64,000 nt of DNA from Phocoena phocoena (Eukaryota; Chordata; Mammalia; Artiodactyla; Phocoenidae), in assembly GCF_963924675.1 (NCBI RefSeq), contig NC_089221.1, positions 139,480,263 through 139,544,262 on the forward strand, read 5' to 3'. This document shows positions 44,911-56,728 of this stretch, piece by piece. Every line of letters starts with the position of its first letter. Position 1 is the first letter of the stretch. Both the position numbers and the translations under genes were made by a program. A model generated the notes under the pieces. It was not told where the DNA came from. It saw nothing but the letters and a program-made list of their open reading frames with translations, and did not search any database.

Positions 44911-45605
44911 TAAATCCCTTACAGAGGAACAGTGCTGATCTGGTTGGTCTCATTCCAGACACTGTAATGGGTCATACTTCAGGGTATAAAGATTTTCAAG
45001 GCAATGGAAGACCTAGTAAGCATATACTCCTTTAAAGAAGAGAGGACAAAGTTCTGATCTTTCTACCTTCAGTAAGTCCTGATTATGGGTCATACTTCTT
45101 GTAGTGCATGTGACAAAAACAAATAGAGTGGAACCTCTTTGTAATTGACACCAATGCACATGAGGAAGGATCAAAGCATTTTTTAGATCCAAGGGTTTCT
45201 GTACATAATATTTGGTTATCAGAGGATATATACTTATGTAATAAAAGCCTACCAATAACTACACTGCTACATAGCAGTGTAGCATTCAAATTTTATAAGG
45301 CATTCATATTCTTTGGCAGTTTTATATTTTTTTCTCATTTTTATGGCCAAAATATTTTATAGAGGACAATTACAATAGGGGAAAGAAACTATTTCATGGT
45401 TTCATTAATAATGTTATTAATACTTTGGTAAATATTTCTGGACTTTTTTTTTTTCTTTTTTCATGGGCTTTTAAAAAATGGAGATACGAAGTGATGATAG
45501 AGAGGAGAAGGTGATTGGGAAGGCGAGAAGTCATTTTCAGTACTGAAATCTTTTTCTCTATTCTTTAATCTTTCCATCTCAATAAATATAAAAATATGAC
45601 TTCCA
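44911..45605. other. Unique DNA, no gene seen
   Basis: Two short minus-strand frames at 45013-45289 overlap in different frames and have no recognised domain. Confidence 0.45.
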
Positions 45606-46030
45606 CTTTTAACTTAGAAAAGACATTTAAATTGCAGAGAAGTACAAAGGATGGAAATAAAAAATATACATGAAACCACCATCAACTGTACATATTTTCT
45701 CACATTTGTTTCACATATATCTCCCTATCTCTCTCCCTCTCCCCCTCTCTCTCTCTCTCCTTACCTGTTTATCTAAAATAAATTATTAAAGATGAGAGAG
45801 ACATTCTGTTTGCACTTCTTGTCATCTTATTACTCTTCCTCTCCTTCCAGGGACAATCACTCTCACAAACTTAGTGCTTATCCGTATTTGTCTACCTTGC
45901 TCAATTCTGTTTCCAGGAACACTGTATTGTCTCCTGTTTTTTGTTTTTCTTTTTTACCAAAAGGTTTTCACATTATTTATATATCTATATCTATCTGCAA
46001 TCTGCTTTTCATTTGCTTCCAATTCAACAT
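45606..46030 (-). repeat. Old L1M 3' UTR, reverse, with CT-rich tract
   Basis: 'gcagagaagtacaaaggatgg', 'gtacatattttctcacatttg', a CT-rich tract at 45719-45762, then 'ccagggacaatcactctc' and 'tctgcaatctgcttttcatttgc' follow the reversed old L1M 3' UTR order. The 149-codon frame that starts here owes its second half to the purine repeat at 46039. Confidence 0.6.
45719..45762. repeat. (CT)n-rich tract
   Basis: Pyrimidine run of CT and CCT units with few A interruptions. Confidence 0.85.
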
Positions 46031-46038
46031 GAGAAATG

Positions 46039-46097
46039 AGGAAGGAAGGAATGGAGGGAGGAAAGAAGGAAGGAAGGAAGGAAAAGAAAGAAAGAAA
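46039..46097. repeat. (GGAA)/(GAAA)n purine repeat
   Basis: GGAA units, one ATGG interruption, then GAAA units. Confidence 0.92.
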
Positions 46098-46734
46098 TGC
46101 CATCAATATAAAAATTATTCATTCTGTATGAAAAGTAATAAAACTGAAGAGTTTGATTTCAAATTACACTTAGGAATACTGCAGAGAAGCGCATTAAGTT
46201 GTAGAAGTCAAACAAACATCGGGGAGTGGAGAAATGTATAGCCAGAGCACATTATTTACACTTACCATCTTGGAAAAGAAAGGAGCATGCCTAACTCTAG
46301 GCAGCAATATTCCACAGAGAAAAGAAATTAATTTGTTTATCTTGTGCAAAAACTGGGAGAACACCAAAAAGCTTAATAATTTAGTCTCCAGTATATGTTT
46401 GTTATTAATATTTACCTTTAAGGAAAGGTGGAATTGGTTTTATGTTTAAGAACATCATTTTTGTTGTTTAAAAATGACATGATGAGTAGGTTGATAAGGA
46501 TGTTTCTATATAAATAATGAGGGAATTTCAAGAAAGGACTGATAAAATCCTTGTATATAATTTCATAAATGTGATAATTTTCTTTTTCACAAAAAATATT
46601 TATTTTTAAGGGTATTTCTTGGAGGAAGTAGTCTCCATTAGTACTGGATAAATAGCTTATCTATGCACATTTCAATTAATTAAAACATATTTTAAATGCT
46701 CATGTCAATTATTCTAAAGTGGACCATATGATAA
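46098..46734. other. No feature recognised
   Basis: AT-rich unique sequence. Confidence 0.45.
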
Positions 46735-47065
46735 CATTTGATTTCTCAAACCCATGGAGACTAATGAGTATTTCTTGAATACCTATTATTTGGCAGTAAC
46801 TAAGCAAAAGGGATGTGACAGTGAAAAATAACAGGGAAAGTCTTTCCCCTGAGGGAGTTAATATTTTAGTGGGATAAGAGGAACAATAACCAAACACATA
46901 AATTTTTAGTTGGTGTCATATACTATAAAGTAAAATAAATCTTAATGAGGAGGCTAAGAGTTGGATGCCCTGTTTAATAGGAGGTGGTCAACCAAGGAAG
47001 GCCATCCAGACGTAGGGAGTTTTCAGTTGAGACTTTAAGGAACTGAAGATTAAGCCATGTTTATA
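46735..47065 (-). repeat. LINE-2 3' end, reverse orientation
   Basis: Reversed L2 landmarks: 'atttcttgaatacctattatttggcagtaac', 'gtgacagtgaaaaataacagggaaag', 'gaggtggtcaaccaaggaaggcc', 'gttgagactttaagg'. Confidence 0.78.
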
Positions 47066-47305
47066 ATTGTATATATAAAGAAATATATGAAGAAATAAAA
47101 GAATTACTAAGATAGGTAATGTAGGAATCTTGAAGCAAGAAAAACTAGTAGACATCCTAAGATAAACCCCTTGTTTTACGTGACCTTTAGTAGGTTATAT
47201 GTTCTAACTCATTCTGAATTCTACTGGCTTGTTTCTTCTCCCTATAATTAACATTTTGTACAAAAATAATTGGGGATTATGTTTGAATAGTATCTGAAAA
47301 CAACA
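47066..47305. other. No feature recognised
   Basis: Unique sequence. Confidence 0.4.
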
Positions 47306-47440
47306 TTTTGTGGATCATACAATCAATATCTTCATTTTACAAATGAAGAAACTGAAGCTCAATTAGGTAGATCACTGGCCCAAAGAGACAGAGCAGGAAG
47401 CCAATCCAATGCTTGCTGTCCCAAAGCAGTAATCTTCTCA
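47306..47440 (-). repeat. MIR SINE fragment, reverse
   Basis: 'cttcattttacaaatgaagaaactgaagctcaattagg' and 'agagcaggaagccaatcc' are the reversed MIR core. Confidence 0.8.
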
Positions 47441-47484
47441 CTTCTATATATTAAGCAAAGTTGACCTCAGTTTGGCACGACTGG

Positions 47485-47650
47485 CTTCCTGGATGTTGCA
47501 GAACATGCAGCCTTAATTCCTGTGTCACTGCTCTTGCCCCTGAGGTGCCCTTTGCCTGGACTGCCTCTCCACCACCAGTGAACTTATCCATGATCCAATG
47601 TCAGCCTGACACCTCATTTTCTCAGCCCTAATTCAACAATAATAATCTTA
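47485..47650 (+). repeat. LINE-2 fragment
   Basis: 'cactgctcttgcccctgaggtgccctttgcctggactgcc' and 'ccaatgtcagcctgacacctc' match the L2 body. Confidence 0.65.
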
Positions 47651-48744
47651 TATACGATTAATTTTGACAGAGACAGGTGTAAAAATGTGTACATATTACT
47701 GATGTGAGTTATATCAAACTTCAGTGTTCATTTCCAATGGAAAAATACAACCAACCCTTCATTTCTACTTTTAACAATTGAAACACCTTGTGACTCATCA
47801 CTTAATACTTAGAAAGGTAACTTATCAGTATGGTAATTGACTATTCTCTTAGCTTTCTCACAGAATAAAAGTACAACTTTTATTCACATTAGTAGTTAGT
47901 GACCAGTTAACTGATTAACTAATTAACTAATGATTTAATATATTAAGTATAATTTGTGGATGGCAATTTGGAAGCAAAGAAGCACTGTGACAACTTAGGA
48001 GTGGAATCCAGAAAGATGTTTGCATAGAATTTTTTGATGCTTCATATTTATAGCCAATCTATTTTGGTTAGGTGATTATTCTTATTAATAATCATCTGAC
48101 ATAGTGACTAAAACAATATTCTCACTGACTTAGACAAAATCATACATCACTTCTGTCTGGAGGCAAAATCAGTTTTTGCCTCCAGAAATTAGTTACTGAA
48201 AGTTATAGAGTTTCTCACATAAGTTGACTCATAATAATTTGTATTTTAAAATGAAAATGTCAACTGTCATAAGGTATACCAGTAACTAGAAGAAGTTTTA
48301 TCAAACCTTATAGTAACTACAGAACAGATGCTCATTCTGTGCTAGTTCTCTCTCCTCTTTTATCCGCAGAGTAGACAGCATGGAGATTGAAATATCACAG
48401 TCAGATTGTTGTATTTAAGAATGCAGACTCTGGAATCCCAGTACCAGCACTTGGTAGCTCAACACATTAGAAAAGTCTGGTAACAGATGGTTGTGAACCA
48501 ATCATTATGGTTATTATTTAGAAATAGAACTCCAGAATTTGTAAAGGAATTACAGATGGGACAAAACAGGTATACAGTTCAGGAGATTTGGAGCAGAAGA
48601 TAAGCAGTAAAGTTACTTAAACTAAACTACAAGGAGGACTTTGGGGACAAGAACTAAGCAAATACTTAGTTATTAGAACCAATGTTACCTTTCTAAGCCA
48701 ATCACTCAGGTGCTAGGGTAGGGTAAAAATACTGCAATGAAGTC
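47651..48744. other. Unique DNA, no gene seen
   Basis: AT-rich. A weak MIR-like patch lies at 48420-48480 ('atgcagactctggaatccc'). Confidence 0.4.
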
Positions 48745-49130
48745 AACATGAGCCACACTGCCCCTAACTTGTCCACCCCTCTAGGCATGAAGACTGGCAA
48801 TGGTATGCCAGGAGGCTTCAGGGTCTTTCTTTACCACACTATTTATGAGGACCCCTTCACCAACTTGGCTCCTTTCTTTGGTGGTTTCCACCCTCTTAAA
48901 TTCTTCTTTGTCTGCAACCACTATGGTAGGGCCTTCAGTAGGTGATCTGGATGAAGATGAAATAGCATTTGGTGCCTTTGATAGCTTTGGCTTCAAAGGG
49001 ATGAGTAGGATCCTAGGCAAGCCCCATAATCACAGTACCTTCAGCAAAAGGTGCAGAGCTCACCTATGGTATCTCTGGAGGGAACCCATCATGGCTACAG
49101 CAACCTAATGAAGAACCGAGTTGAGAGTAC
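48745..49130. other. Unidentified block with overlapping frames
   Basis: Less AT-rich than its surroundings. The plus strand has 65 codons at 48748-48945 and 102 codons at 48800-49108. The minus strand has 79 codons at 48781-49020. A shift-tolerant reading of the plus strand gives Phe/Gly-rich and acidic patches (for example EDPFTNLAPFFGG, then DLDEDE and FDSFGF). This could be a decayed retrocopy of a coding gene, but I recognise no family and see no poly(A) or target duplication. Confidence 0.25.
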
Positions 49131-52100
49131 TGATTAGGGAAGATGAGGACATTCCCGCTCCTTCCAACCAGCTGGTTGAGCCTTTCCCCTCCTTATTCTT
49201 GTTCATAACTCCTCACTCACTCTACCCGTAACATTTTCCTCATTATGTCTCAATTTTTCTTTGTTACTGTACATCAGTAATTTCCGCAAGCTACATATTT
49301 CCAACATTGATGTCTGGGTGTTTCCTTTCCCTTGCGATAAAGTCATAAAGCCAGGCACTGGACAGAGACTCCACAGAAAAAGGTCCAGTTTAAAGTTTCT
49401 TCCGACAGCTAGTAAAGATCCTTAAGTTGTGCCTCCCCTTTTTTAATGCTTTACCTAAGCCACCCCTGTACCACATACCAATACCTTCCAAAAGCATAAC
49501 CTCATCCAAAGATCACCCAGCTCTGAATCTAAAGATTCTGGCTACTATCTTCAAAAATGTAAAAACAAGCAATTATTTTCAGGGGAAAAAGGGTCTCCTT
49601 TCCCAAAACCCTTAACACACAGACTGTCTTGTGATGAGTGAGAGATTCAGAGATCTAGCCCAAGCCAGAGGGACCTGAGTACTACTTGAATATGTTGTAG
49701 GAAAAAAATTGTGCTTCAGTGGAAAACTATATGTATATTGTAGCATACTCTTCAACATTTCCTGATTCTGATTCTACAGGAGTTATTTTATGACTCTATG
49801 AGTTATGGATCACTGATAACAATACAAAATATAAAATAAATCTTGTCTATAGACATGCAAATGAATTGTTTAGAGTGGAGAGACCAACCCCCTATTCTCA
49901 CCACCTGTACCCCACACCTGGGGAAAAAATAATATTGTGTCCATTTGCTCATTTATTTTAATATTCCTGATCTACAAATGTTTCTGTTCTTTTGAATTCA
50001 CCTTTAAATAGGCTATAACATATGTCTGGTTCCTTTACTATGAGTGAAATAAAATCTTTAATGTGTGTTCATTTTACATCACAATTTTACTCTTTTTTTG
50101 AAAATCACTTTTAACAACTTTGGAGGTCTTCCACTGAGATGTCAGTTTTGAGCTCAAACCGATTGAGAATTTCGTGCCCATCAGGAAGAGAACAGCTCTT
50201 TAATAGCTGGACCAGTGAGTTTTTGTATTCCAGTCTTTACTATTGACCCACAGCTGACATTTTAGATTTAAAGATGTAAGCTCTCTTTATCTCTGTTTCT
50301 ATGCCTGTATGTCAGTGATTCAGAAAAGCTTTCGTCTCTTATTTTGTGGGTATTTAACACTTTCTATTTTATATATAAAAAGATTGAATATAGGTATTCC
50401 ATTTACTGCTAGATGGTAGGAATATATTACATTACAAAGTCTTTTTAGTAACAAAAGCATTGTTACCAATTGGCTTGTAGAGGTTAATAAGGACATATAT
50501 AAATACAATATTTCTAAACTCCCAAGAAAATAAGGAAGTTTGATTTCTAATGCTTTAAATATGCTAGATTAAGGAAATATTTTTTAAAAACATTTAAAGA
50601 GTCCGAATTCATATAATTTAGGTAAATCTTTGGCATATGAGATTAGTTAACAATTTTGGTATAATAAAACAGCTATGTCTTCTCTGAGTTATCAGTGTTA
50701 AATGTGATACAAACTTTTAAACATTCTACTGAGGTATGCTTTTCTAAATTTATAGATTTTCAGATCAAATAAGCTAAAATAACACCAAATTAATGCTGAA
50801 GATACTGAAAGGTGTAAATCTGTGTTTTACTAAATTAAATCGTTATTCAAAAAACTTTATTTCAACAGCAAGTGTTTTTATGGTATGTCACCTTGAATAA
50901 AACTTCCAAGATCTTTAGGTGACTTAAACCTGGAACTGATATTAAATTAAGTGAATATTCATTAGATGCCTAGATCATTTCTAAGTAAGAACAGAATACT
51001 AAAAGGTTGATCTCTAAGTATAATTTTGTTTATATGCTTTTGCTTATTTTTATATACCATACAGAGGCATCTTTGAGTCTGCTATTGAATATTTGATTCT
51101 TTTGCTATTTTGCCATCTCCGCCATTTTAAGAAGTTGTATACAGCTGTTAGTAGCTAGAGAAAGTTGTGTTACATGTATTTATTAGCTCTGCAAGCCTTC
51201 TAAAATAAAAGTATATGACAAGACATTCTTAATTATCCACTTCATCTCTTCCCCTGAACAAAGTAATCATAAACTGGGTTCAGAATTTTTTGTTGTTGCC
51301 CTCTAAATCTCTTTACATTTTTCAAACTTACTGAGGATCCCAAAGAATTCTTCTTTTTATGTGTAGGTGGGTTATAATTAATGATATTTACCAATTTGAA
51401 TTGAAACTAAGAAGTTTACTAAATGCTTATTTATTGATTTGAAGATAGCAATGATAAATTACTGATACTAATAAGATTAGTGATATTATAAAGTTAGTTC
51501 TGAGCTCACACACACACTGAGATCTGTCCTAAGTTAAAGTTTGTTCCAGAATACAAAAGAGCATAATAACAGACAAAACTGGGAAATTAATTTTATTTGC
51601 CTTACTGTACTACATGAGTCTGAAAATCTATGTGTTAAAATCTCAGGAAATTTGCTCAACTTTTATGGGCTTGTCTCCTTGGTTTGCTGTTTATTGCCTT
51701 AACCAACAGTATGAAAAGTTATTTTCCTTTTCTTTGCAATCTGACATGATAGCACAGATTCTGTATCGCATTGGAATAATTTTCTTTGATTTATATTGAT
51801 TTTATTGTCTTTTATTGTTTAAGAAAAATAAAGGTTCCTCAATTTTGAAGGACCTAAGATTATTTACAATCACATTACTGTATATGTTTATTTTTTTATT
51901 ATTATTTTCAAATGGGCAGCCAATTACAATTTCTCAGGCGCTTACGGTTCTAAATTAAATTTCCAAATCACCTAAAAAATTTGATTTTAGTTTCCTAAAT
52001 TCAAATCTTAAATGTAAAATAAAGTACAATTTTCAGGCTATCTTTTACACCTAAAAATATCTTTGAGATTTCCTATAGAGGTACCCTATAAAATAGCAGA

Positions 52101-53625
52101 TTTATTTTTTCTTCTTATGAAAAGAGAAGCTCTAAAAATAGTGTTTTTGATCTATTACTATTTATGAGTCTCTTTGAAAGCACTGTCAAATGGGAAAGCT
52201 GCTCAGCCTTCCATAGGTTAAATTTATATAGTTAAAATGTTATCAATATAACTATTATAGAGATGGCATGTTTCATAAGACATCTCCAGATATCAGTCAA
52301 CGTCCTTGCTTTTCATAATAGGTTTTAACCTAAGAAACACTGAAAAAACATAGTAAGAAATAGTTCTGTCACATTTTCCTCTATGCAGTAGAGTCCTGGT
52401 GGTGGCTTGCCTGATGACATTAGGCAAACAGTATGGGGTTAGCAGTCATAAGTTATTATTTAAAATGTTTATATGGCTGTAAGCTCATTTCTTTAATTTG
52501 GTTCTAGCATCTTCTAGGCCAGTGATTTTCAGTTAACCATAAACATCGATTTTAACAATGTTGAGCTCTGTTGTTATTTTGTTGTTTAATATCAATATTA
52601 AGACTTCAGATACAATGAACTTAATAGTCTCTATATGCTATAGGGTGTTGATATATTCTTACTAAAGACTTGATATATAGTATACATATATATTTTAAAC
52701 TTTTGGAATTATTATGTTATGTATCAAAATGTTTCTTTAAAAAAATTGTGTATTCATTTTTATAACAGATGTAATGTTCCTTGAAGCCTTTGAAAATATC
52801 CTTAATCATTAAGCTTAGAAGACATTTTGCCTAAAACTTATTTTGGACTGACCTGATTATCTGCTTTTTTTCCCCCCACATGCCACAGCACCAGTCTAAT
52901 TTCCTTGTCATATATTATTCTTGTTATGAACTGTCATCAGACTTTTCACTTTTGAAAATTATCAGTAATAAACTAACCCCAGCCATTTAAAATCTTTGTC
53001 ATCTACAGATAATGTTTTACTTCAATCCTTCTCTGAATGTTCTGTAGCTATAAGCTAGAGTTCCTGTTGTACTCAAAGGACTGTCCCAGAGTTCTGGGAA
53101 AAAGGACTGTTCCAGGTACTTTGAACTTGGAAGAATAGACTTTTGAGTACAGGCTTCTGATGGCATCCTGTAGACAACATTAACACTATACAAGGATGCT
53201 GAATGAGAATTTCCAGAACTCTGCAGTTAAAAAGTGATGGAATTCATGAGACTGCTAACCGAAGATCCATTGCAACAAGAATTAATTACATAGGACTAAA
53301 TGAATTGATGAGGGATGATGTGGGTTTTTAAAAATATTGTTGACATTTTAATATATATTAATATTAACAAATATGATATTTAATATATATCCTGTGTTAT
53401 CTATTATACATACAAACACATATACAGCCTTTAATTTGGAGCTATCTGTAAGTCCTAATGATTTAATATTTTAATAGACTGCACTGGTAGGCTGAAGTGA
53501 AACTTTTAAAATTAAGATACATTTTCACTGACACCCAGAAATTCAGAGACTCTAATTGCATCTCTTTACTTTTCATGGTAGTATAGTTATTTCCATAGGT
53601 TCTTTAAAAATCTGTCCTCTTTTTT
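49131..53625. other. Long AT-rich unique stretch
   Basis: About 4.5 kb without a repeat that I can name and without a credible open frame. Small frames (all under 65 codons) look random. It is the longest repeat-poor part of the window. At 52513 'ccagtgattttcagttaacc' faintly resembles a hAT end. Confidence 0.45.
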
Positions 53626-53892
53626 CCCAGGATATAATTGAAAATGTTGGTTATGCAACCAAAGACTTGTCTGGAATGTCCTGTTTAAGAACGATGCTCA
53701 TATAATCGGGTTTGCCCAGCCGCTTTTAAGGTGCTTTATGGAACCAATTCTTACAAAGCTTGCCCAGGAAAAGTGGTCTGGTATCTATCTGGCTTACAGG
53801 GTCCAGGCATACAGGATGTAAGCAAGGTTACTTCCAGGCAGGCCAGTAACACTGGATATTGGGGTCCTCCAAAAGAGAGGTACGTGCCCAAA

Positions 53893-53896
<4 letters not shown>
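53626..53896 (+). other. Candidate non-coding exon (weak)
   Basis: A polypyrimidine tract and CAG at 53612-53630 (CTTTTTTCCCAG) could be a splice acceptor, and GAG|GTACGTG at 53877-53886 could be a donor, bounding about 250 bases. The first frame stops after about 25 codons. No coding similarity recognised. Inference only. Confidence 0.15.
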
Positions 53897-53931
<35 letters not shown>

Positions 53932-53952
53932 TGTGTATATATATATATATAA
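53897..53952. repeat. (TA)n microsatellite with central GCATGTG
   Basis: About 15 TA units, the spacer GCATGTG and about 8 more TA units. Gives a spurious Ile-Tyr frame. Confidence 0.93.
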
Positions 53953-55056
53953 TAGGTGAAATCTGAAGAAAGAATTTCTTGAGTTTGTGTCCTAGCTTCA
54001 AATAGTAAAAAATAAAAAACTTTTAAAGGATTTTACAGTCCAATATGAGGTTCTTCACGAAAACATCCAGCATAGCAAGCTTAAGAAGGCCTACATGGTA
54101 AGTTTGCGCTTTTTCTGCTCTTATGCAAATAACCAGGTTAAACCTAATACAGCTGGTAGCCTTATTTTGTGACCAAACAAAAACATCTTTCTGTGGTTTT
54201 TCTTTTTTTATCATAAGGAAGAAGACTATAGGGAAAAAATCTATTCTTCAACGGAAATTATACACTGAAACAAATCTTTCTGTGTTATCGGATTCTGTTT
54301 CTATTAGAGCGATTGTACAGCCCTGTAAATTGTAAATAACTAATAGCAGTTCAGAATAACCCTTCTTCAGGAAGGGAAGACAGGCCTTGGGTGCAGATGC
54401 CAGCTATCCCCACCAAAAGAATCAGGAACATGAATTTCTCCCCCATCTTCAAAATTCAATTCTTAGCCTTCCTATACTTGCAATGTTCCCTTTCCTGATA
54501 TGTGAGGCTACTTTCCTCTCAGCTTTCCAGGAGCCCTTTTGGGGAATGTTGCATCCTATTAAACTTTAATCTTGTTATCTGAAGCTGCATAGAGTTCAGA
54601 AACCGGGGAACAGGAGAAGGGATTCTTAAGCCAGGACCTGGGACTCAGGTCTATTGTTTTTTTAATTTCAAAAGACTTGAAGGTTTTTATAGTAATTTGT
54701 CCATTTGTATGTTTTCACTAGTAACAAATTATATATTATGAATATACCATGTCATTTTAAAAAATAGGATATCTGAGAAGGTGCAAATAATAGAACCAGC
54801 ACGGTAGTGGGTGTTCAACGTCCTTGTCACCCTCCCTCCATGAGTAGCGTCTCCTCTTAGCAGCCAAAGCAGAAACTCAACAGCAGCTCAAACTAGCACC
54901 TTTCTTCTTTTTGCCTGAGCTACTTGGATGCCATAAACTTTAACCCTAAAGTGTGGCAGAAACAGAAGACACCATCCTCCTATTAGAAGAAACAAATCTA
55001 TTACAAAGGAAAATATTGGGGGTTAGGTTAAACAGGGACCACACTTTTTCTTTAAA
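53953..55056. other. Unique DNA, no gene seen
   Basis: No repeat or gene signature that I can support. Confidence 0.45.
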
Positions 55057-55361
55057 TTTTATTTTAACATCTTTATTAGAGTATAATTGCTTTAAAATGC
55101 TGTTTTAGTTTCTGCTGTATAACAAAGTGAATCAGCTATATGTATACATATATCCCCATATTCCCTCCCTCTTGCGTCTCCCTCCCACCCTCCCTATCCC
55201 ACCCCTCTAGGTGGTCACAAAGCACCGAGCTGATCTCCCTGTGCTATGCGGCTGCTTCCCACTAGCTATCTATTTTACATTTGGTAGTGTGTATATGTCC
55301 ATGCCCCTCTCTCACTTCGTCCCAGCTTACCCTTCCCCTTCCCTGTGTCCTCAAGTCCATT
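55057..55361 (-). mobile_element. L1 3' UTR, reverse orientation
   Basis: Same type as 44205-44600: 'taacatctttattagagtataattgc', 'ccctccctcttgcgtctccc', 'gaccgagctgatctccc'-like segment, stopping at 'gtcctcaagtccattct'. The ORF2 end is not reached, so only the 3' UTR was inserted. Confidence 0.95.
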
Positions 55362-56492
55362 CTTATAGAATTTGCTAGCATAAAATATTTTGTTTATTTG
55401 GTCTAAATTTTCTCTTTGAAACAATTTTTTTTCTGTTGGAGGGTAAGACAGACAAACTATATGTGACACAACCCAAAAGACACTGCCCAGAGCAGTGACA
55501 TAGGAAACCTGAGGAACCTAACATCCAAGGCTCTCTGGGAGGCATGGAAGGGCATAGTTACTGGTTCTTGACTTCTTTGACACTTGTAGGAAGTCTGCAC
55601 TTGTATCTGACCTGCTTGCTGCTCCCTCAGGATTTTCAGGCTCGCAGAACCTGTTTAGTTCTGAGGACTGGCCTTTGTCTCTCAGCTTTGCAAAAGGAAG
55701 GAAGGGGGCCTGCAATCACAGCAATATTTAGCTATGGGTCCCACCTGGGCCTGAAGGACTTTTTTTGTGTTGACTATGTTCCCTTACATGAAGTCCACAA
55801 CTTAGACCCAGTCCATTCTGTAAGGTCAGGTTCATGACTGGCAATGATCCTGGCCTTCAGTATCTCCACTATCACAAGACCAGACTGTTCGGATCAGGGC
55901 CTGCCTGGGCTCTGCTCAGAGGTTGGTACTAGTTTGTTTTGAGTGACCTGTTGACTTTTCTTTCTCCTGAGACAAATCCACTGTAACAAATGTCTCATCC
56001 TTTGCCTGGGTTTACATTTTTGAAGATCCTGTTCCTTATGGGGAAGGATCTGAAGTGTCTTTCTCAAGAAGGTCTCTGTCCTGGGCACCAGAGTGAAGCT
56101 TAACTTCACTCTGGCAAGGGAGGTCCCCAACCCAGAATCCACTTCTGAATGCTTTCCTAATATGAGTCCTTTTTGTTCTTTTGGGTCTAAATCAGCGCTC
56201 TAACTCTTTCTCAGGAATTAAAACTTAGGGATTTATACTCTTGCCTATTGAGTGTGCCCTATCTTTCCTCCACCTGTGTAGTTCAGCTACACTGTGCCAG
56301 ATTTTATTTTTGGTGCAGGGAGAGAGGACTGAAAAATGTTTCCTCTGTTCCCCAGTCTGATGTGCCTCTGCAAGTCTATGGCCAGTATCAAAGCGGGACC
56401 ATCTCAGAACTACCTGCCCTTTTCCATCCACAGGTATGGGTTAGCAACAGTACTATCCATGGTGGGCAGCATCTGCTTTGTGATTACTTCTT
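55362..56492. other. Moderately GC-rich unique DNA
   Basis: Frames up to 97 codons on both strands (55518-55837, 55894-56142, 56225-56431), none with a recognised domain. It could hold an old LTR or the remains of a non-coding transcript. No gene is supported. Confidence 0.35.
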
Positions 56493-56507
56493 CCCCATGA
56501 ACTTCTT

Positions 56508-56713
56508 TTTTTTTTTTTTTTTGCGGTACGCGGGCCCCTCACTGCTGTGGTCTCTCCCGCTGTGGAGCACAGGCTCCGGACGCGCAGGCTCAGCGGCCAT
56601 GGCACACGGGCCCAGCCACTCCGCGGCATGTGGGATCTTCCCGGACCGGGGCATGAACCCGTGTCCCCTGCATCGGCAGGCGGACTCTCAACCACTGCGC
56701 CACCAGGGAAGCC
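56508..56713 (-). mobile_element. CHR-1 tRNA-derived SINE, reverse
   Basis: Reversed full-length SINE: poly(T) at 56508-56522, then the CpG-rich body, with its head (reverse of GGCTTCCCTGG) at the right end. Perfect 15-base target duplication CCCCATGAACTTCTT at 56493-56507 and 56714-56728. Little decay at CpG sites suggests a fairly recent insertion. Frames on both strands here are SINE sequence. Confidence 0.97.
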
Positions 56714-56728
56714 CCCCATGAACTTCTT

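Noticed and set aside
45792..46241. 149-codon plus-strand frame
   Set aside because: The first half is old L1M 3' UTR-like DNA and the second half is a GGAA repeat.
55894..56431. Minus-strand frames of 82 and 68 codons, considered as an endogenous retrovirus remnant
   Set aside because: No reverse transcriptase, protease or envelope motif could be recognised, and the frames are not collinear.
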